Counted from the first letter of the stretch, positions 36,344 through 48,905 are shown. The stretch is 64,000 nucleotides of DNA from Muricea muricata (GCA_963855995.1 OY979718.1:41599559-41663558), one strand, 5' to 3'. A program made the numbers and translations. The notes: a model not told the origin generated them from the letters alone.

Positions 36344-36527
36344 TTCTTAGTTTATTTCGAACCTTTACAGCCTTGGCATGATATTTGTGTTGCCAACACA
36401 ATCCAGCGCAAATGCATGCAGCGAGCAAGGACGTTATCACCAGGAGCGACATTTGATAAGCCTTATAGGATGAGTCAAATAATCCCGATTTTTTCTGCGC
36501 CGCTTCTTGCACTTGATTTAGCCCTTT
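36344..36527 (-). CDS. Channel gene exon: end of S2 and last membrane segment (M4)
   Basis: Acceptor TTTCTAG|AAA in phase 0, donor AGAA|GTAAGT leaving phase 1; 61 codons plus one base. The start (KGLNQVQEAAQKKSG) continues the S2 lobe. The hydrophobic run AYQMSLLVITSLLAACICAG is the third membrane segment (M4 in glutamate-receptor terms), followed by positively charged HKYHAKAVKVRNKLR as expected on the cytoplasmic side. Confidence 0.88.
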
Positions 36528-37163
36528 CTAGAAATTTATAACACAAGTTTCATAGGAAGTAAAGATTCCCCTCCATACTACTCACATAATAGTATTTCAT
36601 TATCTGCCACGAAAAAACGAAAGTTTCTGTTAAGGTCAGGTTTAGTTTCACTTCATAGATTAGCCTGATTAGACGTGGGATTAGGTTGAGATTAGACGTG
36701 GGATTAGGTCGATGTTATGCAATGGTGGCCGTTCTCAGTTGGGTAACTATATACGGTCTTCAACCAAGTCATGGCAACGGCCTAAACCAAATGGTGTTAA
36801 AAATGACGAGTAACGAAATTATTGCGTTTAAAACAAGACAGAAACAGAAAGTAATTGTGTATGATCTAAGTATAATTTTGCGGTAACACCACGTAAATTT
36901 ATCATCGCAGTCTTTGATCCGTAAGCTCGGATCTTCATAACATCCGAGTTTAAGGATCGAAAGCTTCCACAAAATTATCTCAGATTCATATTTATCATGC
37001 AAACACAGAAAGAAATCATGAATCTATACTGAAAACCTCAGCATGATTCTTACATAAGCAAATTGCTCAGGACTTGGTTGAAGGCCACATTGGATCATTG
37101 CATATATATTTGACGGAGCTGCTCTGCCTGGTAATAATGATATTTAAATAATTTTTACAATAC
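36528..37163 (-). other. Intron of the channel gene
   Basis: 636 bp. A short tandem repeat GATTAGACGTGGGATTAGGT occurs near 36670. Nothing else seen. Confidence 0.5.
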
Positions 37164-37474
37164 CTGAGTAACAACGTCCGTATTATTTTGAACAAACTCA
37201 AGCAGTTCGTTTGTTCTCAACTTCAAATATTCTTTTATCATTGGGGCTGAGTCTTTCATTCTTCCGGACAAGACAATCCCATAGCCAGCTGGATATTCCA
37301 CTTGTCTAGTTAGCTCAATATCGCCATTTTCAAATAAGTCTTTTCTCATTGCAGCCGCGTACATGTCGAGTATTGCACCTTCTACGCTCTTATCTTCTAA
37401 GGCTTTTATCACTTCATCGACATTCTTGTATGCCTGCACTATATCATTGTAAGTTATCATTAAAATACTATTAT
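37164..37474 (-). CDS. Channel gene exon: S2 ligand-binding lobe
   Basis: Acceptor TTTCATAG|AT in phase 1, donor CAG|GTATTG in phase 0; 103 codons plus two bases. The sequence has the signature of the second lobe of periplasmic-binding-protein and glutamate-receptor clamshells: DNSILMITYNDIVQAYKNV, then DEVIKALEDKSVEGAILD, then EYPAGYGIVLSGRM. The aspartate in GAILDMYAA sits where the ligand amino group is held in the family. It directly continues the 58-nt exon upstream. Confidence 0.9.
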
Positions 37475-38036
37475 CTATGAAAGACCTAAAACGGCATCCC
37501 TAATGCGGGTATGCATGCACAAGAAAAAACCGTCCAATAAACATTTTGTATTATTATTTATTGGAAATATTTCAAGAGTTTTGATTGGTTAATAGCTGTC
37601 GGTGAAATCGTCATATCCGCTTGGTAATTGCCCAAATTTTGGGTTATGACTTCACCGTGGTATATTGAAAACAAATATACGACATTATGAGTCATTTCGT
37701 CGTATATTGAAAAAACAATGTAACACGATATGACGCCACGCTATTTTGTGCGGGTTTTGTCAATACCGGGAAAATACAAATGGCTTCCTCAGAGGAAACG
37801 CCGACCTTTTAACAAATAATAAAACAATAATTAAATTCGGTTCTCACAGGATATGAGAAATAACCTCCGGCAGAAAACACAAACCTCTGCCTTAATAATT
37901 CCTCATATCCTGCTCGGCCTTATTCAATAATTGTTTAATATAGGGCGGGCCAAACGCAAGGTATAGTCACTATACAAGAGACCCACTCTAAACTCATGCA
38001 TCGGAGTGTCAGTTTAGTCTTGCTAATAACACCAAC

Positions 38037-38094
38037 CTTTGCCATTCTGACGTATAGCTTTGCCATATTCCGTAGAGTTTTGTATGGCGGCAAC
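38037..38094 (-). CDS. Channel gene small exon: start of S2
   Basis: A 58-nt exon found by reading the gap: acceptor TTTTAG|GTT in phase 0, donor AAAG|GTTGGT leaving phase 1. It encodes VAAIQNSTEYGKAIRQNGK, the start of the S2 lobe (family pattern: a small-hydrophobic motif, then a helix after a short glycine/serine turn). Phases agree with both neighbours. Confidence 0.85.
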
Positions 38095-38589
38095 CTAAAA
38101 CGAACATTCACTTATTACAACGTTCATTTAGTCGGTTTTGCATCCCAAAAAATGCCGAAAACATTTTTCTACTCTGATAACGCAAGTCGCCAAAATATTC
38201 ATACAACAGAGCGGACAAATATATGATAAAAACTACGAGTGGAGTACAGAAACGAGTAGAAAACAGAAATACAGTCAGAAAGTATAAGGAACGGCTCGAA
38301 TGTAAACGATTATAGGAGTTTAGCAGCTTCTTTTGGTGCCAAAATCTATTAATTGTCTCCGCATTTTTTGTCAGAGCGTGATGAACCGGGCATCATGCAT
38401 CCTTTGTGTACTTCATTATGACTTCCTTTTTGAAGTTAATTCAACTGAGGATTTTCGAACAACTTTGTTTACATATGTTTGAAAATAATCAGCTAAGTAA
38501 TACACCAACGTTTCATTGTATGTTAATGCTGTTCATGTAAATTAAAACACGTTTGTTTTCTGTACTTACCGTTACAAATGTGTACTTAC

Positions 38590-38746
38590 TTTAGCTCCAT
38601 AAATAGTCTTGCGTTGTTTGACAAGAACTTCAGTTATTGAGGTGACCATTAAACTAGTGAGTAATGTGATTATGATGTAACCAACAAGTATCCAGGTGAT
38701 TGCAAACAACTTGCCAGGAATCGTCACTGGTCGGCGGTCACCGTAG
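38590..38746 (-). CDS. Channel gene exon: selectivity filter end and M3 helix
   Basis: Acceptor TCTTTAAG|C in phase 2, donor AAA|GTAAGT in phase 0; 157 nt. The first base completes a glycine codon split by the intron, followed by YGDRRPVTIPGKLFAITW and the membrane helix ILVGYIIITLLTSLMVTSI. GK(L/V)FAI after the filter is typical of potassium-channel inner helices. The exon ends with the basic KQRKTIYGAK linking to S2. Confidence 0.93.
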
Positions 38747-39766
38747 CTTAAAGACATAACGATTGGTGATTATTAAAATATTTATTCAGTTCATTGTATT
38801 GGCGTACAATCAGCCTGGCAATTCGGTCATGCTGTGCAAATTTCAAATCATTATTCATTTATTTATAGAAATTGGTCGTTTTCATGGCTATAAACACGGA
38901 GATATTTGCATAGCATGACCAAACTGTCTGGATTGCCCCCGCTACCGCCAATAAAAATTCAAAAAAGCACATAGTCAATTGTCAAGCTATACATCGTTTG
39001 AAAGCCCTACCATCCAGCTTTCTTCCTGTTTAATTCGAGCAGGTAGGTAGCATGAAAATGAGCTTTTACTGAGTGTGGAGTTGGAAAATCTAACTGGTGA
39101 GATAGATTGAATTTGGTAAAAGCCGCAAATACCCTTTAAAAACGTAAATAATTTCCTTTGGTCACTTTGTGAGTCACTTAAATTGTTGCTCATAAACTGT
39201 TCTAATGTTCTGTTACAAGAGGGTTCGTCCAGAGTTTTGTTTGTTGCGATTTAACCTTGAAATATGAGTTATTAGAACAACTTTGTAACACGTCTGATAT
39301 TCACGTCAAGCCTGTTGCAAGTTTTGAACAAATCATTCTAAACTTGTTGACAACTTGGGAAAAAAGTCCAAAAACAACTTCTATTTAACAAGTTGATTAC
39401 ATTTTGCCGTTGTCTGTTCAGTTATAGATACACGGTATGACGTCATAATGTGGTGAGAACTAAAAAGTGGCTCACGAGCCGCCTAGGTGAGTGGGTCACA
39501 GAACAGCACATTGGTCATGCCTTCGAACTCCACTTCAGAGTGACAATCATTGCATGCCTGATTTCTACATGTAGGAGAAGCGTTTGCATTCCGATTCTAT
39601 ACCAAAAGCTTAAGTATTTTTGCAAAAATTCTAGCTGCTTCATACCAGCTGAGACCAACATGACAAATATGGTTTTGGATGTAATTTAGAAAAAGAAAAT
39701 CGTTGTTTACCAGGAGTGATAAATATATTGTTACAGCTACATATAGAATGTATATTTTAAACCTAC

Positions 39767-39861
39767 CCAACTGTACTAGCCGATATAAAAGCCCACCAAA
39801 ATCCTTCTTTCAATCCTTTTGTAAAGGATAAAGGAAAACTTGTTGGATTGGAGGAACGTTC
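39767..39861 (-). CDS. Channel gene exon: pore helix and start of selectivity filter
   Basis: A 95-nt exon, acceptor TTACCATAG|GAA in phase 0, donor GTTGG|GTAGGT in phase 2. It encodes ERSSNPTSFPLSFTKGLKEG then FWWAFISASTVG. Spliced to the next exon this gives FISASTVGYGDRRP, the full potassium filter. FWWA before the filter and the ER.SNP linker after the first membrane helix are typical of GluR0-like bacterial channels and two-pore-helix potassium channels. Confidence 0.93.
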
Positions 39862-39961
39862 CTATGGTAAATGAGACAATCTTATGATTAATTGTTGCTG
39901 CAGCGAGCGAGCCTGGGGCGAGCGAGCAAGGAAACAATCGTAATTTGTATATGGGGGTGAA

Positions 39962-40124
39962 CAGTAGCGTAGCCAGCCCGAGGATTTAGTCCCGCTATGC
40001 AAATATTTCATGTTCATTGACTGTGAAAACAATGAATTTCTAAAGAAATGAATAATGATAATAACTTGAAAACAACTTGAAATTTGCATAGCGGGACTAA
40101 ATTGTGGGGCTGGCTACGCCACTG
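39962..40124. mobile_element. 163-bp MITE with 8-bp duplication
   Basis: Ends CAGTAGCGTAGCCAGCCC and GGGCTGGCTACGCCACTG; exact duplication GGGGTGAA at 39954-39961 and 40125-40132. hAT-type by target length. Lies in the intron upstream of the pore exon. A partial relative is at 29451. Confidence 0.85.
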
Positions 40125-40132
40125 GGGGTGAA

Positions 40133-41768
40133 GGTCTCGATTTTGCTTTATGAACTAAAACATTAGCACCGGCCAGACAATTATAATGCGTAAGGAAAAT
40201 GAGCTTTAGTATGGCATAATAATTTTAATTCGGTGTGATGGATGTAGAAGCTCGGATTCTTAAACACTTTTGCTTCAACTGGTTTTATGATGATAAAAGT
40301 AGCCGAGGCATTGCTATTGTTTTCAAAGATCGTCCATATCGACGGACGTCAGTATTACCGTGCACGTGAATATTTTTGTGTTGCTTAAACTTCATTATAA
40401 TATCAAATGATACTATACTTATTGGACGTTATTTTATATTTTCAGTCCACTTGTATTACACTAACAATCTCGCTAACAATCTGTTCTCTATGTTATCAAT
40501 ATAGCATGTCCACTTTCTCTGGCACTCCTTACTACGACGCACGTATAAACAAAAACTATACAGTTTTAACTCACATCATATTATCAATGTGTTCGCTTTG
40601 TTTTCATGACTACGTATATGGTAGCTACGTCCCGTTCATAGAGCTGTCGCTCATGTATTTCTGGCTATTTTTTTTTCTCAACTAAAGTTACTAGTTTAGA
40701 TGTATTACAGTTCGACGGAAGCTGAAACAGTCCGTGACAACAAAATATGGTTGATACAGGAACATTGCGTTTGTGGTCAATATTCGCCTAATTTTTTATT
40801 GGGGCTCACATGTCCAGCAACTTTAAAGCATTGGACGGTATTTTATATTTTCAGTCCACCGCCAAACTTTACAGTTTAACTAACTAACTAACTAACTCAG
40901 GATTGCTTCTAGCTGTGATGAAGGACTCTGTTCATATCTCCTGCATCAAAATTTAGTCTATCGTGGAAATTGTCTATTGTAAGTTAGCGTTTTCTTGCGA
41001 GGTAGCATTCCCTACCCCATCGGTAACCTAGTTTAGTTATGTACCCTGGCAAAATTTTGATTTCTGCACAATGCCTTTCTATTATAATTTCAAATTACAT
41101 ATCAGTTGAGCAAAGATTTATGAAACAAAAAATTCTTCGAGCACACTGGAGAAAAATTTGAAAATTCATACTGTAGAAATGTGTTTCATTACCATGCACT
41201 AACCACAGTTCGTTACAAAACCCGCATAATACCAACGTCATCATACAAGATTTTCCTGTTAGCGGGCTAGGAAATACACAATTGGGGAAAATCATAATGC
41301 ACTCTACTTCCAGTTGAGGTCCTTCTGCGCTATGACTTGTCTTTTTTCCGGTGCCCAACGTTCTGATGTAAATACGTAATTTAGCAACAGCAAAGTACAT
41401 CAAGGATTGGTAATTATACTTGGCGGTGCATGCATCGCTGCTTAGCGTCCTGCTATTAAATGTCATCTTAGCTTCAACGCGTTCCTTTACTCAAGAAAAT
41501 ATTTATTTTCCTGGTGTTTGTGTACACCAGCAATTTTTCATACATGTTGCGAATATTAAGACATAAAGACAATGGAATGTCGGACAATGCCGGACGATGT
41601 TGGATGAAAAATTTAAACAAAGTCAAACTAGATCGAACATCATCCACCATAGTGTGCAAACGAAAACAACAGAGCGCGTCTACTAAACATTTTTGGATGA
41701 CGTTTGCAATTTGAACAGCATCTTGTCTGCGTTCAGTGAACAGGCTATATTAGAGAGCATGTACTTAC
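40133..41768 (-). other. Intron of the channel gene
   Basis: Contains two copies of a TATTTTATATTTTCAGTCCA segment (about 40428 and 40839) and a CTAACTAACTAACTAACT run near 40878. No exon needed here: flanking phases match (phase 0). Confidence 0.5.
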
Positions 41769-42256
41769 CAAAACCCAAATAACTATTCCAGCAAGAAGCG
41801 ATAAGATAAAAACAAGAAGCAGCAATGGAATCGAATAAACAGATGCATTAAGAAGAACATGGGCTGTTGATGGGATGTTTTTCACAGTAAAATACACTGA
41901 CCCTGGTGTTTCCACTACAGAAATATAGGGAAACACTCCGCCATAATGGGTCATGTACTTATTGCCTTGAATTGGGAAACTAATATCCACGTCGTTATTG
42001 ATGTTGTTTAATACTTCTTGAAAACTGTCTTTTTCCAATGTTTCCACTTCACGGCGCCTTCGAGAAGTATGCTGATCACACCCTGGACGATAACAGGCTT
42101 TAGTCTTGCCGTGACCGTTTGAACATACTCCACACATCTCCAACATCATTTCAACCGGGAGAGAGAATATGCCACCTGGTTTCAACTCATCACCATTGGT
42201 ATACGGAGGAATATTCCACCAGTTCACTTTAAGATATTCAGGACACCTACATGTTT
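41769..42256 (-). CDS. Channel gene exon: S1 lobe with Cys-rich insert and M1
   Basis: Acceptor TCTTACAG|AA in phase 1, donor TTG|GTAAGT in phase 0; 162 codons plus two bases. It opens TCRCPEYLKVNWWNIPPYT, then GGIFSLPVEMMLEMCGVC, resembling the first strand and helix of a clamshell S1 lobe. A Cys-rich insert (CGVCSNGHGKTKACYRPGC) and a polybasic SRRRRE follow. NNDVDISFPIQGNKYMTHYG and VFPYISVVETPGSVYF match the end of S1. The arginine that grips the ligand carboxylate in glutamate receptors is not at its usual place. The end SIPLLLLVFILSLLAGIVIW is the first membrane segment. Confidence 0.85.
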
Positions 42257-43491
42257 CTGTAAGAAAATCAGTAAGTACGGGTTGTGTATGTAGCTACAGT
42301 AAAGCATTATATGTGAATGAAATCGTTCATCCTTCTGCAGGTTGTAGTAAACAAATTAGAGTCGGATAAAGGCTTTCACCAAAAAATTCTTATTCTAAAA
42401 CTTTATCAACTTTGTCTTGTGTGATCTGTATTCACAAGATTGTAAAGATCAGAAATAGTTCAATTTTCAGGCAAATAAGGCGCAATTACGTGTTTCAAAG
42501 GAGATTTAATTGGAAGTTTATTGAATGCGTGTACCGTATACTAACAATCTATTTATATCCATGTATAATATATTTAAAAGCCCTTTTCTAAATGAACTAA
42601 AAATATCGGGAAGAATTGCTAGAAATGAGATAAAAAAACTCATTAATATATCACAGGAAAAGCACAAACTAGGAAATCATAGCCGCGTGTAGGCGTCCTT
42701 AAATGTAATAAAAATACACAAAAAAATTTGCCTTAATTTTGTCCGTTTAAACAACATCTGTATTGAAAATTTCATCATAAATAAACTGGTTATAAAATAG
42801 CCATTCAAAACACTCGTAGTTCTTATTTATCATATATAAAATGCTCGACTGTCCCTCACGTGATGACAATGTCTGATAAGCTTCTCTTCCTCGAGTTGGA
42901 AGTATGACTTAGAATATTAGTGTTCATCTTATTGTATTGATTTTCAATCGGTTATGTATGCATGCTGTATTCTGCTCGTGACAAAACCTAAATTTATAGG
43001 AGTAATCTCACACCATAGTATCGCGTGTTTTTAATTTGTTATTATAATAATCAACAAATAATGTTCAGATTACCTTGTTTAATACGTTTTCAATCAGAGA
43101 ATATGTTAAAAACTGCACGGATTCGCAAAGGATGGTTTAAATATACGACAGATTACAAAAAAAACTTTTGATTGTTGCTGGCCTGTAAAATGGCCGACAG
43201 CAAAAAATCGAGCCCAGAACACTATAGAGCATAGAGTAACATTAATCCTTTCAAAGTTTATGATCTAAATGGTTAGATTACAGTCCGTTCTACGCATCGG
43301 TTCTGTTTTTTATCGGAACTGAGATTTACATTTGTTTTCGAGCAAAGCAAACCTGAACAATGGCAGATATTCAGTTAGTAAACCATATTTTACAAAATAA
43401 TAAAGAATTTTAAAATGCAAACACAGGGTTTGTTTGCATTAAGGAACGTACCCCTCTCCCCCCCCCCCCCTAAACTGTTGCAACCACTTAC
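42257..43491 (-). other. Intron of the channel gene
   Basis: AT-rich; a 13-nt C tract lies at 43458-43470. No coding signal. Confidence 0.5.
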
Positions 43492-43800
43492 CTCCAATAT
43501 ATTTTTTGCTCTTTGTTCCGTTTTTAATAGTATAACCAAACATCACTATTTCATACTTCGATCCAGGAATAAGATTTTCAAGTGTTGTCGCATAACGATT
43601 TCCTCTCACGCGCAGTGTCTGTTTTTCTCGTTTGCCAGGCTCCACGTCTTGTCCGTTTAACCTGATCGCTGTGTACTCGACGTAATACCCGCGGATTATG
43701 CCGTTAGCTTGTTCCTCGGGAATTCTTTTCCACTCCAATTCCAAGGTTGAAATCGAAGTCATATTCTTAACTACAATGCTCGACGGCGGAACATCTGGTG
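43492..43800 (-). CDS. Channel gene exon: fibronectin III module 6
   Basis: Phase 1-1 exon of 103 codons. Core features: TLELEWKRIP (strand B Trp), IIRGYYVEYTAIR (strand C), then PGSKYEIVMFGYTIKNGTK (strands E-F with the family Tyr). It is the membrane-proximal module and is spliced directly to the S1 exon. Confidence 0.9.
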
Positions 43801-44490
43801 CTAAAAGTCCAAAATAAAATTGAACGAGATACTAAATGAGATCAATAATCTTATTATCATTATTTGGTTTTTAATAAATCATTTGATAAAATACATATCA
43901 AATTTACATTATCTATATCAATACATCAATATCCTAATATCATCCTATTCATTATTTACATACAATTTATACTTAAAAATCAGTCTATTAAAATAGCTAT
44001 TTTTGAAGCGTTCTGTGTTAACGGTTATAAAGTGTTCTGCTTATGGCCTTAATAAATTCTTGTTAGAGAGCTTAACATTTGCAATGCCACAGCTCGACAA
44101 CTATTTTTCCAAGCGAACATTCTTTCATAGAAGACATTTATAACATATACAGTTTTGTGATCGTATGCAGGAGTATTTTCAACTACGTTCTCATGCTTAT
44201 CACAACGTCAAACTAGGCATTAATTATCACGCCCCGCGCAACAGGGAAGCATGTTATGACGTGAACAGTGTTGTTGAAGTCAATCTTATAACAGACACCC
44301 TGTTGTTTCAGCGAAACCAATCAACTGTTTGCAAATTTATTTACTAAAACAAGCTTGAAAGAACTATTCAACTTGCAAAAATAGTTTAATATTGATAAAA
44401 AATGCTGGATTACTGCATGCAAAATTTCCTGCAAAAATCATTACCGTAATTACCGTAATCTGCGCAAGTCTATAAATAAAAACGACCTAC

Positions 44491-44805
44491 CGTCTTCTTT
44501 AGTCCTGATTCGGTAACCCTCAGGACTATTCAGTTTACCATGACCTTTAGAGTTCACGGCTCTAACCCATATTGTATATTCCGTATACTTTCCTAAACCT
44601 TTCAGATATGCAGGCACCTCGTTTTCTTGGACTAACTTATCCCGGTATCCAACTAAGTGAGATAAATCGCGGGTTTTTCGTACTGTCAAGTTATAGCCAA
44701 GTAATATTCCATGAACGAAATTTGAGGCGACTTTTTTCCAGTGAATATAAATACTGGTCGATGTTTCAGCAACGCCGTGAACGTCTTCCGGGGACCGTCC
44801 TGGTA
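44491..44805 (-). CDS. Channel gene exon: fibronectin III module 5
   Basis: Phase 1-1, 105 codons. Starts at TATCTAG|TA and ends GACG|GTAGGT. Core: SIYIHWKKVA, GILLGYNLTVRKTRDL, YTEYTIWVRAVNSKGHGK with a regular fibronectin III spacing and a final TKED linker. Confidence 0.9.
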
Positions 44806-45235
44806 CTAGATAAACGTAAAATTTATTTTCTCATACAAGTTATTACAACACCTTTACAAAACTGAGAGTTTAACATTCACATGCATGATTACGGAATTAC
44901 GAATCATGAAAAGGTTATTCAATTTTATTATAAATGGCCCAGTGGTCGGAAGTGCCTTCCATGTGTCAATCAATGAACTACCAAAAGCCGTGTCTGCAGT
45001 TAAGCCCGCGGGAGTTTTTTGTTTTCCGTGAATATTGATACACTAGCCTCCGTACTGAGTGGCAACACCAAGGTTTAGTACTAGTCACAAGACTTTTAAA
45101 AAAGCTGTACAAGAATCAAACTAAATGTTTATGCAGTGCAAATATCCGAATCAATTGAAGTTATGCTCTCCCTCCTCTCCCCCCCCCCCCCCCCCCTCCA
45201 GGCATATCCAAATGAGAATATTCTGCATTTGAATA

Positions 45236-45480
45236 TACACAGCAAAAAACGAACAACCTGTTCTGGCCTGATGCAAACAGCATTGAACAATGTTTTGCTG
45301 CCAACATTGTTCAAGGTTGTCAACAATATTGTTCAACATTGTTACACCTGATTGTAGGCTGGTTTAGGCTCAACAACTTGTTTAGTGTTGTTGACAACCT
45401 TGAACAATGTGGGCAGCAAAACATTGTTCAATGCTGTTTTCATCAGGCCAGAACAAGTTGTTTATTTTTGGCTGTGTACA
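45236..45480. repeat. Hairpin element in an intron
   Basis: Arms 45236-45330 and 45386-45480 are inverted copies (CAGCATTGAACAATGTTTTG against CAAAACATTGTTCAATGCTG), with the inner GTTGTCAACAATATTGTTCA also related. Probably a MITE; a C tract of 18 nt (45179-45196) lies just beside it. Confidence 0.85.
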
Positions 45481-45675
45481 CTTCCTCTAACATACGTCCG
45501 AGAATCACACATATTTATCGACCCATTATTTTGGAAATAACTACACTACCCATACTTGACAAACTCTGCTCATAAGTATTCCCATATTATTCTAATGCGC
45601 CTGCATAGCTCCTTTCTCAGTTTCCTTTCCAGCAGCACTAAAACCATAATGAAACCTTTATCATTCTACACTTAC

Positions 45676-45978
45676 TATGTTCATCAGTGCGAACAGTTTT
45701 TGTAGCAACTTTACCAACTCCTGGTCGAGTGTAGCCACCAACTGTAATTTTATACTGCCAATAATAAAACAAATCTGTAATCTTGTATTCTAGAGTGTTA
45801 TCTGTTACTAGAAATCTTTTGACCTTTCTTTTCGCTAAACGATAATCCAACGCGATGTATGTCAATTCATAACCCAAAAGAATGCCATATTCGGTTTCAC
45901 TAATTTTGTCCCATTTTATGTATATACTACCGGAGCTCGCGTTTTTTGCAACGACAATTTTAGGAGCAACTGGAGGGA
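45676..45978 (-). CDS. Channel gene exon: fibronectin III module 4
   Basis: Phase 1-1, 101 codons. Begins PPVAPKIVVAKNASSGSIY; core SIYIKWDKISE, LLGYELTYIALD, YWQYKITVGGYTRPGVGK. Confidence 0.92.
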
Positions 45979-46488
45979 CTGAAAAGAGAAGAAAAAACAT
46001 TTGATTTAGCGATACATTCCGCTGTGTGAATTAAGTTCCATATACTTTTTGTAAATGCAGGTCGGGGCAAGGAAATCTGTTGGGAAATGCATTAAAATCA
46101 GGCCACTCAGCAGTGAAACATGTCACCCTATTTTTATGCAATTACTGGCCAGAATAATAATGGGTTAGCCAGTCCGGCGTTTTTGTAAGCCAGAAAATGC
46201 AATTAACTGGCTAGAACCTGCACAATGAACGTGCGTAATGCGACATACGTGGGGGCATAAAAGAATTCATTCCTAATGGCTTTAATGGTGTGTAGGTTTC
46301 AAACACCCAGAGTTTCTGGGGGGGGGGGACACTCGGCATGCATTAGAATTAGAATGAAAATGTTAAATACTTTTATCTATGATTCTTGCGCCTATCCTTA
46401 CCGTTGGATATTAACGATGACTTATATATAAGAATTTGGATGAAGCAGGTCCTTCCCCAAATCAATTTAGCATTTTGAATATACTTAC

Positions 46489-46785
46489 CTCCTTCTTCCG
46501 TCCTTACTTTAACAAGTGGCGAGAATGGTCCCAAACCAACTTTGGTATAAGCAGCAACACTTACATTGTAGAAAGTCCAAATTGACAACCCTGATATTAC
46601 GGTTTGAAGAGTTGTAGCTGGTCTGACAATCTTTGATTTACTCGTGCTTTCTTCAACAGTGTATGTAATGTTATATCCCAGTATGATTCCGTTTCTGGAA
46701 TAATTGTCTACCTCTTCCCATTCGACAAACAAACTGGTGGAACTCTGATTGCGAGCACGGACGTTCTGTGGATGACTGTCTGGCT
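46489..46785 (-). CDS. Channel gene exon: fibronectin III module 3
   Basis: Phase 1-1, 99 codons. Core SLFVEWEEVDNYSRNG, LGYNITYTVEES, FYNVSVAAYTKVGLGPFS; ends RTEEG at the donor GAG|GTAAGT-type site. The most canonical of the six modules. Confidence 0.93.
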
Positions 46786-48130
46786 CTGAGATTACAAATT
46801 GATTAAGAATTAGTCTGATGCATAAGCACGAAAAAAATTGGAAGCTTACATCCAATCAATAGATAGACGTGCATCCAATTTTGACACAGGGAAAGCATTC
46901 GATCTACAAACAGCCGTTCTGGTACAACCATGGAGGGCTGTTTTTAACGCTAGTCCATTCATTTTGTAATATAGTATTTGCAACAGGACACCATTTAATA
47001 TAATTAAGATATGCGCACGCACGTAGCGCGCACAATGAACCATTGATCAGCACCAGACAGAAAACAAAGAAACATTGTAGCACAGAAGGGATGAAAACGA
47101 TTGCACGCACGAATTAAATAGAGTATGACATGATAGTATGACATGATAGTATGAGGTGAGAATAGTTTAAAGAGTTTAGAGAATACAATAAATATTATTA
47201 CAAGATATTGGAAATTGATTTTACGTTTATATTATCTTGGGTTTAACGATTGAAGCTGTCCCCCTAACGGCCCGACGATTCCGTGGACTATCAAGTAAAA
47301 GAAAACGAAGAAAAGGGTCGTTTAACAATTTCATTCTTGTTGGACTTTCATAAGTGATCGAGCATGTTGTATATTGATTGATTCAAGTTAGAATTGGGCA
47401 CGTACGAATTTAAAATGCTGGATTGTTTTTAAAAATTTCACAACTAGTTGTGATATTGGAGTAAAAGAAGGGATGGACTAGAAAATTCGTCTGCACTAAC
47501 ATATGAACTAATATACAAATAAACTCATTATTAAAGACCAAACGCCTACATCAGATCTACATCAGTTAGGAAACGCGACATGGGCTCAGGGGCATAGACC
47601 TTCACCAACTTGACCAGTTATCGCCAGTGGCGCCGGCAACATTTTCTTAGTGGAAGGGGGGGGGGGGGCAAAACGAAATTCACTGGTGAATAGCGAGGGC
47701 AATATTATGTTATTCATAGACTAGTTTTGTGTTGTTTGATTCAGTACATAATGCAATCACGTATGATACACCCATTAATTTAACATTTTTCTACTACAGA
47801 GACACTTTTATTACCACTTTCGACCACATATTTGGAAATAATTTGTAATTCTCAAAATCTTTTCGCAACCCCCCACCCCCTTGTGCCCAAACTCTCCCCC
47901 TTGATTTCCTTCGTTGCTAACATTTCCTTTTATTAATTGGTCATGTTTTAATCAAGTAAATTGCATCGACATGTTCGTATTCATGCATTGAGCTGCCAAG
48001 TTGCTTTTGCTGAGAATCCAGCTGATGAAATAATCGCGCTCTTCTTGACCTTTCAGATTGCAATAGTTTTGTCATGGATATAACGAATTAAATAATCAGG
48101 TATTTGATTTTTGAACTAAATTAAACTTAC
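46786..48130 (-). other. Intron of the channel gene
   Basis: 1.3 kb without coding signal; G tract at 47656-47668. Confidence 0.5.
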
Positions 48131-48418
48131 TATCTTCAAGGGTGTACACCGACATCTTCGAACTTTTAACACCGCAACCTGGAGTTGTCCTCACTGCGAC
48201 TTGGATGTGGTGTTGGGTGAACGGTCTAAGATCCAGTATAGTCTTTTGTAGTTCATAGTTTCCTCCTGTATCATTGATAATCTCGGTTTTGTTGTCTATG
48301 TAGACACAATAACCTCGATGTATGCCATGTAAATACTCTGTATCAATAGGTTGCCACGTGACATACAATGACTTTGAATTTGGTGAAGTTACATTGACTG
48401 CTGGAGCTTTACTCGGCA
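48131..48418 (-). CDS. Channel gene exon: fibronectin III module 2
   Basis: Phase 1-1, 96 codons. Begins PSKAPAVNVTSPNSKSLYV; core SLYVTWQPIDTEYLHG, IHRGYCVYIDN, HHIQVAVRTTPGCG. Two cysteines (GYCVYI and PGCGV) could form an uncommon extra disulphide. Confidence 0.9.
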
Positions 48419-48905
48419 CTAAGAATGAAAGAAAATTTTTAAATTTTCAACTTTTTAAGGCTGACAATTTTTTTGTGTCACAAGCACTAGCGTAAACCGA
48501 CGACGTTCCAGCACAGAACACAATACGCTACGTTTCTTTGAAGTTATTTAAAAAACTTGGCGGATAAATTTAATGCATACAAATGCATAGGCAACCTCAG
48601 AGAGGTTTCAGTGGCGCAATCGCCTAGTGCCTTTCTTCTCTAAGATCTCAAAGATTTTTAGTTGACATGTAGGCTGGATAGCACATAATTGCATTGTTCG
48701 ATTATCAATAAGCCAAAAAGAAAATACTGCCATGTCCCTTCAAGTTGTCATTTGCAGAAGAGGCACCGAGTCCTAACGAGTTCTGTGTTTGGGTCTTTTA
48801 TAGGCATAGCGATGTATCATAATGAGTGGTCTAATCCCAATAGAAATAATAAGATATCTATTTTTTCAATGTTTAAACGAACATGCAATGTCTACTATAA
48901 CTTAC

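Noticed and set aside
41095-41466. 123-codon minus-strand frame in a channel intron
   Set aside because: No domain, no acceptor or donor of the right phase, and flanking exons already match in phase.
44572-44865. 97-codon plus-strand frame
   Set aside because: Complement of FN3 module 5.
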